A DNA stretch of 64,000 bases from Variovorax paradoxus (GTDB taxonomy: Bacteria > Pseudomonadota > Gammaproteobacteria > Burkholderiales > Burkholderiaceae_C). The notes under the pieces are model-generated. The model searched no databases, was not told the origin of the DNA, and was given only the letters and a program-made list of their open reading frames with translations. The stretch's first letter is position 1; each line of letters begins with the position of its first letter. A program made the position numbers and the translations under genes. The DNA lies in contig NZ_JAUSRN010000007.1 of assembly GCF_030811855.1 (NCBI RefSeq), forward strand, positions 186,001 to 250,000. Direction: 5' to 3'. Positions 45,487 to 55,082 of this stretch are shown one piece after another.

Positions 45487-46586
45487 GTTGAAAGAGCCTC
45501 CGTATGGAAAGTGGCGGGTGAGGGAACGGGGATAGGGTGAGGCGGCGGGGCCTGCGGGGTCGTGGCGAGCGCGCGCGCATCGGCTTCGGCCCAGGCCAGG
45601 CGGACCGTTTCGCCTTGTGCGTGGGGGCTCGCGAGAAAGGCGGCTTCGCCCATCAGCACCGACACGTTCTGGCGGCCGGGCGGTGCGGCTTGCAGCGCCA
45701 GCCCGAGCAGCACGTACGTGCCCTGGTACTCGACGTCGGTCACCGTCGCGGCAAGGCCATCGGAGGCGGCGCCATCGGAAGCCGGAGCAATCCGCATGTG
45801 ATCGTTGCGCACCGCGATGGGCCCGGCGGGCGTGTCGAACACGTTGTGCCCGCCCATGAAGCGCGCCACGAACTCGTTGGCCGGGTGGTTGTAGATCTGG
45901 TGCGGCGAGCCGACCTGCTCGATCACGCCGTGGTTCATCACCACCATGGTGTCGGCCAGTGCCATCGCTTCTTCCTGCGAATGCGTGACGTGCACGAAAG
46001 TCAGCCCCAGTTCCTTCTGCCAGCGCCGCAACTCGGCGCGCATCTGGATGCGCAAGAAGGGGTCGAGCGCCGACAGCGGCTCGTCGAGCAGCAGCACGCG
46101 CGGCTCGGTAATGAGCGCGCGCGCCAGCGCCACGCGCTGCTGCTGTCCGCCGGAGAGTTCACCCGGCTTGCGTTCGGCCAGGTGGCCCATGGCCACGCGG
46201 TCCAGCAGGTCACGCGCAAGCTTCTGGCGCTCGGCCTTGCCGACGCCTTTCATCTTGAGGCTAAAGGCCACGTTGTCCGTGGCCGACAGGTGCGGGAACA
46301 GCGCAAAGCTCTGGAACATCATCGCCGTGCCGCGCGCGGCCGCGGGCAGGTTCGTGATGTTGCGGTTGTCCAGCAGGATGTCGCCACTGGTGACCGACTC
46401 GTGGCCCGCGATCATGCGCAGCGTGGTGCTCTTGCCGCAGCCCGAGGGGCCCAGCAGGCAGCAGTAGCTGCCGCTCGCAATGCGCAGGTCGATCCGGTCA
46501 ACCGCGGGCGGTGTGCCGGCGGCGTAGCGCTTGCTCAGGGCAACGATTTCGACGGCAGCAGGTGGAGGCGCGGCGACGGCGTTCAT
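45483..46586 (-). CDS. ABC transporter ATP-binding protein, PotA-like
   Basis: 367 residues. Walker A GPSGCGKST, signature LSGGQQQRVALARAL, Walker B VLLLDEPLSALD and a C-terminal TOBE regulatory domain. First gene of the operon; energises uptake through the two PotB/PotC-like permeases. A sigma-54-like promoter lies about 50 bp upstream. Confidence 0.93.
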   Translation of the reverse strand: MNAVAAPPPAAVEIVALSKRYAAGTPPAVDRIDLRIASGSYCCLLGPSGCGKSTTLRMIAGHESVTSGDILLDNRNITNLPAAARGTAMMFQSFALFPHLSATDNVAFSLKMKGVGKAERQKLARDLLDRVAMGHLAERKPGELSGGQQQRVALARALITEPRVLLLDEPLSALDPFLRIQMRAELRRWQKELGLTFVHVTHSQEEAMALADTMVVMNHGVIEQVGSPHQIYNHPANEFVARFMGGHNVFDTPAGPIAVRNDHMRIAPASDGAASDGLAATVTDVEYQGTYVLLGLALQAAPPGRQNVSVLMGEAAFLASPHAQGETVRLAWAEADARALATTPQAPPPHPIPVPSPATFHTEALST

Positions 46587-46637
46587 GAACGGGCGCGGGG
46601 CGCTGAAAACGATCGGAAAACGGGCATGCTGGCGTTA

Positions 46638-46653
46638 AGCACGCTCCATGCCA
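46638..46653 (-). promoter_or_regulatory. sigma-54 (-24/-12) promoter of the PotABCD-like operon
   Basis: Minus-strand TGGCATGGAGCGTGCT has GG and GC exactly 10 bp apart, matching TGGCAC-N5-TTGCT except for two positions. Start of transcription would be near 46625, giving a leader of about 40 nt. It suggests the transporter is induced by nitrogen limitation. Confidence 0.6.
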
Positions 46654-46734
46654 CATCTTGGTGCTACGGCGCCCCGTCCGGGCGAAGCGCAAGGATGGGG
46701 CTCGCAGGCCTCGGGGCCAGCTCTTGCCGATTGC

Positions 46735-47547
46735 TCAGGTGCCGAACCTGCCAGCGTCAGATCCCAGCGGCAGCGCCGCCGCGGCCAGCCCGCGCAGCAC
46801 GTCACCCACCACGATCACCGCGGGACTGGCGAGTCCAGCTTCGGCAATGCCAGCCTGGAGCCTGTCGAGCGTGGTCGCGATGTGGCGCTGCTGCGGCAGG
46901 CTCGCATGCTGCACCACGGCCACCGGCGTGTCGCCGGGCAGGCCATGGAGCAGTTCGCGTTCGATGTGGCCTGCGCCCGCCACGCCCATGTAGATGACGA
47001 GCGTGAGCCGTGCGTTGTGCGCCGTGGCCGCCAGTGCGCGCCAGTCGGTTGCGTCTTCGTGCGCGCCGGCGCCGGTCTTGGCGTGGCCGGTGACGAACAC
47101 CACGCCCTGCGCATGGTCGCGGTGCGTGAGCGGCACGCCGAGCGAGGTGGCGGCCGCGAGGCCGGCGGTGATGCCGTTGATCACGGTGCACTCGATGCCG
47201 GCTTCGCGCAGGTGCTCGACCTCTTCGCCGCCGCGCCCAAAGATGAACGGGTCGCCGCCCTTGAGCCGAACTACGGTTTCGCCTTCATGCGCCGCGGTGA
47301 TCATGAGCCGCTCGATGAAGGCCTGGGGCGTGCTCTTGCAGCCGCCTCGCTTGCCCACGTGCACGATGCGCGCGCCGGGCCGGGCGTAGGAGCTCAGGAT
47401 GCTTTCGCTCACGAGATCGTCCACCAGCAGCACCGTCGCGGCCTGTATGGCCTTGACGGCCTTGATGGTCAGCAGCTCGGGGTCGCCGGGGCCGGCGCCC
47501 ACCAGCGTGCAGCTTCCGGTGGCAAACGAAGAAGTCGGTCTGTTCAT
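46735..47547 (-). CDS. cobA: uroporphyrinogen-III C-methyltransferase (SUMT)
   Basis: 270 residues. SAM-binding motifs TLVGAGPGDPELLTIKAVKA and VRLKGGDPFIFGRGGEE are diagnostic. It makes precorrin-2, the precursor of siroheme, the cofactor of NirB. Last gene of the nirB-pilJ-nirD-nasA-ybiB-cobA run; its ATG overlaps the ybiB stop by 4 bp. No CysG dehydrogenase/ferrochelatase domain is attached, so that activity must be encoded elsewhere. Confidence 0.93.
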   Translation of the reverse strand: MNRPTSSFATGSCTLVGAGPGDPELLTIKAVKAIQAATVLLVDDLVSESILSSYARPGARIVHVGKRGGCKSTPQAFIERLMITAAHEGETVVRLKGGDPFIFGRGGEEVEHLREAGIECTVINGITAGLAAATSLGVPLTHRDHAQGVVFVTGHAKTGAGAHEDATDWRALAATAHNARLTLVIYMGVAGAGHIERELLHGLPGDTPVAVVQHASLPQQRHIATTLDRLQAGIAEAGLASPAVIVVGDVLRGLAAAALPLGSDAGRFGT

Positions 47548-48449
47548 GCGTGAGATGCCAGTTGCGTGATGTGCCTGACCTGCGTGGCAATGGCTTCAGG
47601 CACGGGAAGCTCGCCGTTCAATACGCGCCGCGTGTACTCGGCCGTGGTCGCGACGTCGATTTCTTTCGGCAGGCCGGGCACCTCGCTCGACGTGCCCGCG
47701 GCCTGGGCCTGCAATTCGCTGCGCACGCCGCGCACGAAGCCGTCGATCTGCGCGGTGCGGCGCGGGTCGGACACCACTTCGCCCTCGAGGCCGCGCGAGA
47801 GCAGGGCGGTCATGCCCATGAGTTCGAAGGTTTCGCCCATGGTGCGCGCGTATTCCGGATGCGTATAGCTTGCCACGATCACCGACGGACCGGTGGTCGG
47901 CTGCATCAGCTTGACCACGCTGTGTCCAGGGTTGCGAAGGCCCACCACGCGGCGCACGTCGAGCAGCCGCTTGAGTGCGGCGTTGAGCAGTTCGGTGGGT
48001 GCAAAGCCTACTTGGCCGGACGGGATTTGCCTGATCGTCGTGAGCTGGGGAACGTCCAATGCCTCCAGCACGTTAGAGGCGAGCACGCGCGATGTTTCGG
48101 TGGCGCTGCCGTGCACCAGCACCGGCAGGCCTTCGCGGGCGAGCAGCAGCGCCAGCAGCGGCGTGAGCACCGGCAGCTTGCGCGCACCGTTGTAGCTCGG
48201 CAGCACGACGAGCGGGCGGTCGGCGGCGGGCAGGCGGTTGAGCCTGGCATGCGTGGCGTCGAGGAAGCCGGCCATTTCTTCCGGCGTTTCGCCCTTGATG
48301 CGCATCGCGAGGCAAAAACCGCCGATCTCCAGGTCGGTGACGGTGCCGTCCAGCACCTGGCCGAACAGGTCGGTGGCCTGTTCGCGCGTCAGCGGCTTGG
48401 CGCCTCGCGCGCCGCGGCCGATTTCCTTGATGTATTGGCTGATTCCCAT
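47544..48449 (-). CDS. ybiB: YbiB family DNA-binding protein (TrpD2-like, glycosyltransferase 3 fold)
   Basis: 301 residues. The fold of anthranilate phosphoribosyltransferase is visible (LTREQATDLFGQVLDGTVTD, then PVLTPLLALLLAREGLPVLV and HGSATETSRV), but YbiB/TrpD2 proteins bind nucleic acids non-specifically and lack enzyme activity. The position inside the nitrate assimilation operon recurs in Burkholderiales, with no clear reason. The start at 48449 follows nasA by 47 bp. Confidence 0.88.
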   Translation of the reverse strand: MGISQYIKEIGRGARGAKPLTREQATDLFGQVLDGTVTDLEIGGFCLAMRIKGETPEEMAGFLDATHARLNRLPAADRPLVVLPSYNGARKLPVLTPLLALLLAREGLPVLVHGSATETSRVLASNVLEALDVPQLTTIRQIPSGQVGFAPTELLNAALKRLLDVRRVVGLRNPGHSVVKLMQPTTGPSVIVASYTHPEYARTMGETFELMGMTALLSRGLEGEVVSDPRRTAQIDGFVRGVRSELQAQAAGTSSEVPGLPKEIDVATTAEYTRRVLNGELPVPEAIATQVRHITQLASHA

Positions 48450-48496
48450 GGGTGCACGGATTGTCCCGCAATGCTTATGCCCGAAAGCAAGGCGGC

Positions 48497-51292
48497 TTAT
48501 GCACCCTCCACCGCGGTTTCGGCCGGCGTAGCCCGCACCATGCGCTTGAGTTCGGGCAAGCATGAGCCGCAGTTGGTGCCGCATTTGAGCGCGCCCTGCA
48601 GGGAAGCCAGCCGTTCCTCGGGCGTGCCGCTGCAGCGGCCCAGCTCGGCCCGTATCGCCAGGTCGGTCACGTTGAAGCAGGTGCACACCGGCTGGCCGCG
48701 CGACTGCACCGCCACCGGCGCGCGGGCACCGGGCGAGAGCAGCAGGCGGCCATAGGTTTGCGCCGGGATTTCTTCCCGCAGCAGGGTGCCGATCCAGGCT
48801 TCGGCACTGGTGTCCCCGCCCAGCAGGAAGGCCTCCAGGCCGGCGTTGCCATCGGCGCGCCGCACCAGCCGTGCCACGCGGCGCTGACCGCGCCGGCGGT
48901 CGGCGTAGCGCAAGGCATCGCTGCCGACGAGGCCGAGCAGGCCTTCGATGCGGTCGATGAGCTCGTCCGCCGGTGCGTCGTGCGCGGCGGCGCGAAACAG
49001 GATGCCGCTGCGTTCCTCGCCCGGCGTGTTGCCCGAGAACGGCACGCAGGTGGCAAACGGGAACATCGCCATCAGCGGCTTGAGCGCCTGGTGCGCGGCC
49101 AGCGCCGTTTCGGGCGGCAGCCACGCCATGGCGAGCAGCGACCACGGCAGCTCGGCCTTGAGGATCTTGACTGGCGTGTGCTTGAGCTCGGGTTGCTTCG
49201 AGGTGGGGCAGTAGGCCGGGGAGGTCAGGGCGTTGATGCCCGCCAGCGGCGTGCCGGTCGACGAGCATCCGCTCAGGTATTCCTCGCCCCAGTGCATGGC
49301 GACGAAAGCCTGACTCAGCCCGATCTCGGCGCTCGCGCGCGCCGGCAGGAGGATAGAGCCGCGCTTGGACGTGAGATGCACCAGGTCGCCTTCATTCAGC
49401 TGACGGCGCGCCATGTCTTGGGCATTCATCTGCACTACGGGCTCGGCCACGTGGCCGAAGAGCCGGCCGACCGTGCCGGTGCGGCTCATGCCGTGCCATT
49501 GGTCGCGAAGGCGGCCGGTGTTCAGCGAGAACGGATAGCGCGCCTCGCGCGCCTCTGCCACCGGCTTGTAGACCGTGTCGGCAAAGCGCGCGCGGCCGTC
49601 CGGCGTCGGGAAGATGCCGTCTTCATAAAGGCGTACGCGGCCGGTGGCTTCGCCTTCCTTCAGTGGCCATTGCTGCGGGCCCGCGGTGTCGAGCATCGCG
49701 TAGCTCATGCCGGTGATGTCCAGGTCGCGGCCGCGCGTGGATTCGCGGTGCTCGTTCCACACGCGCTCGGCGCTTTCATAGGGAAACAGGGTGGCCGTGC
49801 GACCGAGCCGCTGTTCGAGCCGGCGCGCGAAGTCGACGGCAATCGACCAGTCGTGGCGCGCTTCGCCGGGCGCCGGCACCGCGGGGCGCACGCGCGAAAT
49901 GCGGCGCTCGCTGTTGGTCACGGTGCCTTCCTTTTCTCCCCAAGTGGTGGCGGGCAGAAGAAGGTCGGCAAAGGCGCAGGTCGAGGTGGTCGAAAAAGCT
50001 TCCTGCACCACGACGAACTCTGCGCGCTCGAGGGCGCGGCGCACAGTGGCCTGGTCGGGCATCGACTGGGCGGGGTTGGTACAGGCGATCCACAGCGCGC
50101 GAATCTCACCGTCCGCGGCGGCCTGGAACATCTCGACCGCGGTCTTGCCGGGCTTCTCGGGTACCGAGGGCAGGTTCCACAGCGCCGCCACTTCCGCGCG
50201 GTGCGCCGGGTTGGCCAGGTCGCGGTGCGCGCTCAGAAGGTTGGCCAGGCCGCCCACTTCGCGTCCGCCCATGGCGTTGGGTTGGCCGGTGAGCGAGAAC
50301 GGGCCCGCGCCGGGCTTGCCGATCTGGCCGGTTGCCAGATGCAGGTTGATCAACGCTGCGTTCTTGGCGGTGCCGCTCGACGACTGGTTGAGGCCCTGGC
50401 AGTAGAGGCTCAGCGTTGCCGGCGATGTGGCGAACATGCGCGCCGCGGCAAGCAGGTCTTCCTTCGAGATGCCGCAGATCTGCGCCACCTTGTCGGGCGT
50501 GCATTCACGCACCGTGGCTTTCAGTGCATCGAAGCCGTTGGTGTGGGCCGCGATGTAGCCGTTGTCGGTCCAGCCTTCCCACAGCATCAGGTGCAGCATG
50601 CCGTTGAACAGCATCACGTCGGTGCCAGGCTGGATTGGCAGGAACAGGTCGGCGATCTCGACCGTGTCGGTGCGGCGCGGGTCGGCCACGATGATCTTCA
50701 TCCTGGGGTTCGCGGCCTTTGCATCCTCGATGCGGCGGAACAGGATCGGGTGCGCCCATGCGGCGTTGCTGCCCACGATGAAAAGGCACTCGGCGTGCTT
50801 CAGGTCGTCGTAGCAGGCCGGGGGCGCATCGGCGCCCAGCGTCTGCTTGTAGCCCGCCACCGCGCTGCTCATGCACAGGCGCGAGTTGGTGTCGATGTTG
50901 TTGGTGCCGATCAGCCCCTTGGCCAGCTTGTTGAAGACGTAGTAGTCCTCGGTGAGCAGCTGGCCCGAGACGTAGAAGCCGACAGCGTCGGGGCCATGGT
51001 CGCGGATGACCTGTTCGAACTTGTCGACGGCGCCGCCGAGCGCGGTGTCCCATGCGATGGGCGCCGGCTCGCCGCCGCGCGAGGCGCGCCGCATGGGTTG
51101 CAGCAGCCGTGTCTGGCGCGTGACCGTGGCCGTGGCCGTGAGATGCAGTGTCGAGCCCTTGGTGCAGAGGCGCCCGAAGTTGGCCGGGTGGTCGGGGTCT
51201 CCGCGCACGCCGGTAATCTGCGCGCCATCGGATTCGATAATCACACCGCAGCCCACGCCGCAGTAAGGGCAGGTGGAGCGAGTTTCTTCCAT
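48497..51292 (-). CDS. nasA: assimilatory nitrate reductase catalytic subunit
   Basis: 931 residues. N-terminal [4Fe-4S] ligands are in CPYCGVGCGV plus Cys43 (RLCTKG). The Mo-bis-MGD domain follows (NTNNIDTNSRLCMSSAVAGY-like, about 128-146), then a molybdopterin dinucleotide-binding domain. The C-terminus carries a BFD-like [2Fe-2S] domain (VCTCFNV and CGTNCGSC). This is the NasA architecture that reduces nitrate to nitrite in the cytoplasm. ATG 51292 is 24 bp after nirD. Confidence 0.95.
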   Translation of the reverse strand: MEETRSTCPYCGVGCGVIIESDGAQITGVRGDPDHPANFGRLCTKGSTLHLTATATVTRQTRLLQPMRRASRGGEPAPIAWDTALGGAVDKFEQVIRDHGPDAVGFYVSGQLLTEDYYVFNKLAKGLIGTNNIDTNSRLCMSSAVAGYKQTLGADAPPACYDDLKHAECLFIVGSNAAWAHPILFRRIEDAKAANPRMKIIVADPRRTDTVEIADLFLPIQPGTDVMLFNGMLHLMLWEGWTDNGYIAAHTNGFDALKATVRECTPDKVAQICGISKEDLLAAARMFATSPATLSLYCQGLNQSSSGTAKNAALINLHLATGQIGKPGAGPFSLTGQPNAMGGREVGGLANLLSAHRDLANPAHRAEVAALWNLPSVPEKPGKTAVEMFQAAADGEIRALWIACTNPAQSMPDQATVRRALERAEFVVVQEAFSTTSTCAFADLLLPATTWGEKEGTVTNSERRISRVRPAVPAPGEARHDWSIAVDFARRLEQRLGRTATLFPYESAERVWNEHRESTRGRDLDITGMSYAMLDTAGPQQWPLKEGEATGRVRLYEDGIFPTPDGRARFADTVYKPVAEAREARYPFSLNTGRLRDQWHGMSRTGTVGRLFGHVAEPVVQMNAQDMARRQLNEGDLVHLTSKRGSILLPARASAEIGLSQAFVAMHWGEEYLSGCSSTGTPLAGINALTSPAYCPTSKQPELKHTPVKILKAELPWSLLAMAWLPPETALAAHQALKPLMAMFPFATCVPFSGNTPGEERSGILFRAAAHDAPADELIDRIEGLLGLVGSDALRYADRRRGQRRVARLVRRADGNAGLEAFLLGGDTSAEAWIGTLLREEIPAQTYGRLLLSPGARAPVAVQSRGQPVCTCFNVTDLAIRAELGRCSGTPEERLASLQGALKCGTNCGSCLPELKRMVRATPAETAVEGA

Positions 51293-51315
51293 GGGTCGAT
51301 GCCTTGGTTGTGCGC

Positions 51316-51741
51316 CTAGCTGCCGTGCGGCGCCTGCACGTCGAAGGACTCGTCACCCAGCTTGCCGGCCGTTGCGGCGCCGGGGCCGGCACGCGGCGGA
51401 GCCAGGTCGATGGCATGCGTCTTCAGTTCGAGCGCGTTCATCATGACCTGGCCATCTTCGACCTTCACCGCGAACTTTGGGGTGCACCCCTCATCAGGCG
51501 ACTTGGCGCAGCCGTCGTCCAGCCCGATGGCCCAGTTGTGCAGCGGACACGCCACGCTGGTGCCGAACACGATGCCCTGGCTCAAAGGCCCGCCCTTGTG
51601 CGGGCAGCGGTCGAGCAGCGCGAATACCTGATTCTCGGAATTGCGAAACACCGCCACATCCACGCCCACCGGGCGCGCCACGCGGCGGGCGCCGAGCACG
51701 GGGATGTCGTCGATGCGGCAGATGGTTTTCCATTCACTCAT
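51316..51741 (-). CDS. nirD: nitrite reductase (NAD(P)H) small subunit, Rieske type
   Basis: 141 residues. Rieske-type ligands CPHKGG and CPLHNW are intact, so this NirD should bind a [2Fe-2S] cluster, unlike enteric NirD that lost the ligands. A Pro/Ala-rich C-terminal tail of about 25 residues is extra. Overlaps the upstream PilJ gene by 4 bp. Confidence 0.93.
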   Translation of the reverse strand: MSEWKTICRIDDIPVLGARRVARPVGVDVAVFRNSENQVFALLDRCPHKGGPLSQGIVFGTSVACPLHNWAIGLDDGCAKSPDEGCTPKFAVKVEDGQVMMNALELKTHAIDLAPPRAGPGAATAGKLGDESFDVQAPHGS

Positions 51742-52529
51742 GATGGGTCTCTAGGTTTGAGGTCGGAATACAGGCCCGTCACGCGGTCCATGATGGCCAG
51801 CATGTTTTCGCTGGTCACGAACACGTCGGACATAAGGGCGGGCGAGGTGCCGGCGCCTTCGAGGCGCTGCAGCCCGCGGTTGAAGAACATCCATTGCGCG
51901 TCGGCCAGCACCAGCTCCTGGCGGATCTGTGCGGTGGCTTCGGGCGCATTGCGCAGGGTCTCGAGGCCGGCGAGGAACTCGGCGCGTGCCTTGGCAATCT
52001 CGGCCGTGCTTGCGGCGGCGTCAATCTGCATTGCGCTGGCCAGGTAGAACTTGGCCATGCGCTGCGACAGCATGCGTTGGCGGCCCGCGATGTTGACCAG
52101 CCGCCCCACGGGCTTGCCCGAGGCGGCTTCGTATTGCGTGGTGCCTTGGTTGGCGAGCGCGAGCACGGCGGCATCGAGCTTGACGATCCGTGCGGCTATT
52201 TCCTTGCCGGGCGCCGAGCCGGTGAGCTCTTGCTTGAAGCCGATCCAGGTGCCGTCGAGTGCGTCGTAGGTGCTGCGGATGGCGGGCGTCGGTGCAAAGG
52301 CCTTGAGCTCGGCCAGTTGCTTGTCGAACAGTGCAATGGACTTGTCGAGCACCTGCTGGGCATTGCGCGTTTCCACTTGCTGCGCCAGCGCGAGATAGGC
52401 CTTGCTGGCGCGCTGCGACAGCATGCGCTGGCGGCCCGCCTTGTTGATGGCGTCGTTGAGGTCGGCCACCTGCGCGTGCACGCCCACCGCGGCCAGCGCG
52501 GACGAAGCAATGAAGAGTCTTCTTTTCAA
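51738..52529 (-). CDS. periplasmic double PilJ-type (nitrate-sensor-like) protein
   Basis: 263 residues from a TTG start with AGGGAGA just upstream; no ATG fits. An N-terminal signal peptide (LKRRLFIASSALAAVGVHAQ) predicts export. Two PilJ N-domain repeats follow, each with a P-box-like motif: INKAGRQRMLSQRASKAYL and VNIAGRQRMLSQRMAKFYL. The P-box of NarX/NarQ binds nitrate with such a helix. There is no signalling output domain. Located between nirB and nirD, it may present nitrate information to another protein. The cytoplasmic ANTAR protein at 58327-59619 carries the same double module. Confidence 0.85.
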   Translation of the reverse strand: MKRRLFIASSALAAVGVHAQVADLNDAINKAGRQRMLSQRASKAYLALAQQVETRNAQQVLDKSIALFDKQLAELKAFAPTPAIRSTYDALDGTWIGFKQELTGSAPGKEIAARIVKLDAAVLALANQGTTQYEAASGKPVGRLVNIAGRQRMLSQRMAKFYLASAMQIDAAASTAEIAKARAEFLAGLETLRNAPEATAQIRQELVLADAQWMFFNRGLQRLEGAGTSPALMSDVFVTSENMLAIMDRVTGLYSDLKPRDPS

Positions 52530-52551
52530 TTTTTCTCCCTGCGCTTTGCGC

Positions 52552-55008
52552 TTAAACCGCGAGCGGCGTGAACTGCCGCACATCCACCGACGCCTGGCTC
52601 GACTCGAACCACGGATCGGGCTCGCCATCCAGCGCGAACTGCAGCCGCTCCCACAGCGCCTTGCGCCCGGCCTCGTCCTCCAGGATCTTCTTCTTCACAT
52701 AGTCCAGCCCGACCCGCCCGATGTAGTGCACCGTGCGCTCCAGGTACCAGCCTTCCTCGCGGTACAGCTGCAGGAACGCACCCGAGTACTCCATCACTTC
52801 CTGGGCCGTCTTCACCTTCACCAGGAACTGCGCCACCTCGGTCTTGATGCCGCCGTTGCCCCCCACATACAGCTCCCAGCCCGAGTCCACCCCGATCACG
52901 CCCACGTCCTTGATCCCGGCCTCGGCGCAGTTGCGCGGGCAGCCGGATACTGCGAGCTTGACCTTGTGCGGCGAGTACATCGCCCACAGCGCCCGCTCCA
53001 GGTCCTTGCCCATTTGCGTGCTGTCCTGGGTGCCGAAGCGGCACCACTCGCTGCCCACGCAGGTCTTCACCGTGCGCAGGCTCTTGGCATAGGCAAAGCC
53101 CGAAGGCATGCCGATGTCCTTCCACACCCCCTCCAGGTCTTCCTTCTTCACCCCCAAGAGGTCGATGCGCTGGCCGCCCGTGACCTTGACCGTGGGAATC
53201 TTGTACTTGTCGGCCGCGTCCGCGATGCGCCGCAGCTCGTCGGGCGTGGTGTGGCCGCCCCACATGCGCGGAATCACCGAATAGGTGCCGTCCTTCTGGA
53301 TGTTGGCGTGGCTGCGCTCGTTGATGAAGCGGCTCTGCGGATCGTCCTTGGCCTCCTTGGGCCAGGTGCTGATCAGGTAGTAGTTCACCGCCGGGCGGCA
53401 GGTCGCGCAGCCGTTGGGCGTGCGCCAGCCCAGGTTGCGGTAGACCGCGTCGTGCGTGAGGTAGTGTTCCTTCTTGATGGCCTCGCGCACGTCCTGGTGG
53501 CTCGCGTCGGTGCAGCCGCACACCGCCTTCTTCTTTGGCGTGGCCGAGTAGTCGCCGCCGGCGGTGAACATCAGGATCTGCTCCACCAGGCCCGTGCACG
53601 AGCCGCAGCTGGCGCTGGCCTTGGTGTGCTTCTTGACCTCGTCCAGGGTGAACAGGCCCTTTTCCTTGATGGCCTTGCAGATGGTGCCCTTGGTCACGCC
53701 GTTGCAGCCGCACACCTCGGCCTCGTCGGGCATGCTGGCGGCCTTGCTGTGGCCCTCGTGGCCGGTGTCGCCGATGTTGGATTCGCCGAACATCAGCTTG
53801 TCGCGGATGTCGTGCACGCTGCGCCCGTCGCGCAAGAGCTTGAAGTACCAGCTGCCGTCCACCGTGTCGCCGTACAGGCACGCGCCCACCAGCTTGTCGT
53901 CCTTGATCACCAGCTTCTTGTAGACCCCGCCGAAGGGGTCGCTCATGACGATCTCTTCCGTGCCTTCGCCGCCCATGAACTCGCCGGCGGAGAACAGGTC
54001 GATGCCGGTGACCTTCAGCTTGGTGGAGGTGAGGGACCCCAGGTAGCGCCCGATGCCGAACTGGGCCAGGTGGTTGGCCGCGACCTTGGCCTGCTCGAAC
54101 AGCGGCGCGACCAGGCCGTAGGCGATGCCGCGGTGGGCCGCGCATTCGCCCACCGAGTAGATGCGCGCGTCGGTCACGGTCTGCAGGGTGTCGGTGACGA
54201 CGATGCCGCGGTTGCAGTGCAGGCGCATCTTCTCGGCCAGCTCGGTGTTGGGGCGGATGCCCACGGCCATGACGACCAGGTCGGCGGCCACCTCGGTGCC
54301 GTCCTTGAAGCGGATGGCTTTGACCCGGCCCCCTTTGCCGTCGTCGGCGTCGCCCACCAGCTCCTGGGTCTGGGCGCCGATGAGGAACTTCAGGCCGCGG
54401 TCTTCCAGGGACTTTTGCAAGAGCTTGCCGGCCACGTCGTCCAGCTGGCGCTCCATGAGCCAGGGCATGACGTGCACCACGGTGACGTTCATGCCGCGCA
54501 GCATCAGGCCGTTGGCCGCCTCCAGGCCCAAGAGGCCGCCGCCGATGACGACCGCGTTCTTGTGCGTGCGCGCGGTCTCGATCATGTAGTCGGTGTCGGC
54601 GATGTCGCGGTAGGCGATGACGCCTTTGAGGTCCTTGCCGGGCACGGGGAGCATGAAGGGGTTGGAGCCGGTGCACATCAGGAGGCGGTCGTAGGCGGCC
54701 TCGGTGATGGCGCCTTGCGCATCCACGGCGCGCACGATGCGCTTGACGCGGTCGACCTCGACCACTTTCTTGCCGGCGTGCAGGGTGATGTGGTTCTCGG
54801 TGTACCACTCCCAGCTGTTGAGCACGATCTCGTCCACGGTCTGCTCGCCGGCCAGCACGGGCGACAGCAGGATGCGGTTGTAGTTGGGGTGCGGCTCGGC
54901 ACCGAAGACGGTGATGTCGTACAGCTCCGGGGCGAGCTTCAAAAGCTCCTCCAGGGTGCGCACGCCGGCCATGCCGTTGCCGACCATCACGAGTTTGAGT
55001 TTCTGCAT
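52552..55008 (-). CDS. nirB: assimilatory nitrite reductase large subunit
   Basis: 818 residues. FAD motif MVGNGMAGVRTLEEL, NAD site VIGGGLLGLEAANGLMLRG, two BFD-type [2Fe-2S] modules (CGCNGVTKGTIC and CGSCTGLVEQIL), then the siroheme/[4Fe-4S] ligands CVGSEWC and CPRNC in SGCPRNCAEAGI. Reduces nitrite to ammonium with NAD(P)H. First gene of the assimilatory operon; 74 bp separate it from a divergent kinase/phosphatase gene. Base use is extremely regular, so very long shadow frames exist in two other frames. Confidence 0.96.
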   Translation of the reverse strand: MQKLKLVMVGNGMAGVRTLEELLKLAPELYDITVFGAEPHPNYNRILLSPVLAGEQTVDEIVLNSWEWYTENHITLHAGKKVVEVDRVKRIVRAVDAQGAITEAAYDRLLMCTGSNPFMLPVPGKDLKGVIAYRDIADTDYMIETARTHKNAVVIGGGLLGLEAANGLMLRGMNVTVVHVMPWLMERQLDDVAGKLLQKSLEDRGLKFLIGAQTQELVGDADDGKGGRVKAIRFKDGTEVAADLVVMAVGIRPNTELAEKMRLHCNRGIVVTDTLQTVTDARIYSVGECAAHRGIAYGLVAPLFEQAKVAANHLAQFGIGRYLGSLTSTKLKVTGIDLFSAGEFMGGEGTEEIVMSDPFGGVYKKLVIKDDKLVGACLYGDTVDGSWYFKLLRDGRSVHDIRDKLMFGESNIGDTGHEGHSKAASMPDEAEVCGCNGVTKGTICKAIKEKGLFTLDEVKKHTKASASCGSCTGLVEQILMFTAGGDYSATPKKKAVCGCTDASHQDVREAIKKEHYLTHDAVYRNLGWRTPNGCATCRPAVNYYLISTWPKEAKDDPQSRFINERSHANIQKDGTYSVIPRMWGGHTTPDELRRIADAADKYKIPTVKVTGGQRIDLLGVKKEDLEGVWKDIGMPSGFAYAKSLRTVKTCVGSEWCRFGTQDSTQMGKDLERALWAMYSPHKVKLAVSGCPRNCAEAGIKDVGVIGVDSGWELYVGGNGGIKTEVAQFLVKVKTAQEVMEYSGAFLQLYREEGWYLERTVHYIGRVGLDYVKKKILEDEAGRKALWERLQFALDGEPDPWFESSQASVDVRQFTPLAV

Positions 55009-55082
55009 GGGGTGGGGCCTTTCGGGAATCAGCGGGTTCGAATCGAGCAATGGGAAGCACGCGGCGCGTGGAGAATCGCGCC

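Noticed and set aside
46338..46734. tRNA or small RNA in the gap before cobA
   Set aside because: No cloverleaf or T-tracts seen; the gap holds only the sigma-54-like site.
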